Notes under the pieces: generated by a model | Seen by the model: the letters and a program-made list of their open reading frames with translations, nothing else | Told to the model about the DNA's origin: nothing | Database searches by the model: none | Program-made: the position numbers and the translations under genes | NCBI GenBank assembly: GCA_002407925.1 | Contig: DHPN01000024.1 | Coordinates: 22,707 to 43,515, forward strand | Direction of reading: 5' to 3' | Source of the DNA: Atopobiaceae bacterium UBA5363 | GTDB lineage: Bacteria; Actinomycetota; Coriobacteriia; Coriobacteriales; Atopobiaceae | DNA: 20,809 bases | In this document: positions 20,439 through 20,809 of the stretch, one piece after another | Position numbering within the stretch: position 1 is the stretch's first letter | How the letters are laid out: each line of letters begins with the position of its first letter

Positions 20439-20809
20439 ATGGTCAACACGATCATTGGCCGTAAGCTCGGAATGACACAAATCTGGGATGATGATGATAA
20501 TATCGTGCCGGTTACGGTCATCCAGGCGGGCCCCTGTACAGTGTCGCAGGTCAAAACAAAAGAGGCAGACGGCTATGATGCTGTGCAGATTGGTTTTGAC
20601 GATATAGCCGCGAAGCACGTTAACAAGCCCATGGCAGGCCACTTTAAGGCCCATGGCGTCGGGCCCATGCGGTATTTGAGGGAAGTCCACGTTCCCGAGG
20701 GAGAAAAGCATGCATGTGGCGACAAAGTGACTGTCGCTAACTTTGCAGATGTTAAGGCGGTGGACGTAACAGGGACATCGAAGGGCAAAGGATTCCAAGG
20801 CACCATTAA
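20439..20809 (+). CDS. rplC: 50S ribosomal protein L3, 5' part, cut by window end
   Basis: Early-assembly large-subunit protein whose loop reaches the peptidyl transferase centre. About 123 codons are visible of roughly 210. Seen: MVNTIIGRKLGMTQIWDDDD at the start, VPVTVIQAGPCTVSQVKT, then GHFKAHGVGPMRYLREV and the start of the conserved extended loop, TGTSKGKGFQGTI, at the window edge. ATG 20439 is preferred because TAAGGA (20427-20432) is spaced six bases from it and homologues begin MVNT; ATG 20433, two codons upstream, is possible with GAGGG at 20422-20426. It opens the remainder of the S10-type operon (L4, L23 and others expected beyond the window). Confidence 0.96.
   Translation, partial: MVNTIIGRKLGMTQIWDDDDNIVPVTVIQAGPCTVSQVKTKEADGYDAVQIGFDDIAAKHVNKPMAGHFKAHGVGPMRYLREVHVPEGEKHACGDKVTVANFADVKAVDVTGTSKGKGFQGTI

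Noticed and set aside
1..20809. CRISPR arrays, insertion sequences, prophage, integrase or attachment sites
   Set aside because: No repeat-spacer pattern, transposase, integrase or flanking direct repeats were seen; the region is core genome throughout.

Overview
The window is a bacterial chromosomal segment packed with core translation and transcription genes, nearly all on the + strand. The proteins point to an actinobacterium: RpoC carries the acidic coiled-coil insertion after its first zinc site (about residues 141-225) that I know from mycobacterial beta', the rifampicin pocket reads [20 protein letters not shown], and EF-Tu has EERQRGITIS. The moderate GC content, the CCA encoded in all five tRNA genes, and the placement of tuf away from fusA suggest a deep-branching actinobacterium such as the Coriobacteriia. 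That class-level placement is inference.

Layout. 1-2232: the 3' part of cysS, then rlmB and a rae1/yacP-like NYN nuclease gene, 1-2 bases apart (one transcript). 2385-4304: tRNA-Thr(UGU) with its own terminator, then a strong promoter driving tRNA-Tyr, tRNA-Thr(GGU), tRNA-Met and tuf (EF-Tu), closed by a terminator. 4365-5722: a promoter, rpmG (49 codons), tRNA-Trp, a hairpin, secE and nusG. 5811-8303: rplK, rplA, then a promoter, an L10-type leader with an attenuator, rplJ and rplL. 8325-16472: a terminator-like hairpin, two candidate promoters, and rpoB-rpoC. 16489-20055: a long palindromic terminator, a strong promoter, and rpsL-rpsG-fusA-rpsJ. 20056-20438: a non-coding regulatory gap. Then the start of rplC, cut by the window end.

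The genes work as one growth-rate module: they charge tRNA (CysRS), deliver it (EF-Tu), translocate (EF-G), build both ribosomal subunits (L33, L11, L1, L10, L12, S12, S7, S10, L3), modify 23S rRNA (RlmB), make the core RNA polymerase catalytic subunits and NusG, and supply SecE for the Sec translocon.

The gene content is ordinary, but the RNA polymerase is not. (1) RpoC does not stop at the normal beta' end; it continues for about 160 residues that contain a domain aligning without gaps to the C-terminal domain of the alpha subunit (alphaCTD), with the UP-element-contacting residues R265, N268, G296, K298 and E302 (E. coli numbering) all kept. (2) The otherwise near-invariant RERAG fork-loop-2 segment of RpoB is replaced by an unrelated segment eight residues longer. 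(3) The bridge-helix positions corresponding to E. coli beta' 788/789 are also changed. (4) Ribosomal protein S12 carries arginine at position 88, a known streptomycin-resistance substitution. These are the observations I would follow up first.
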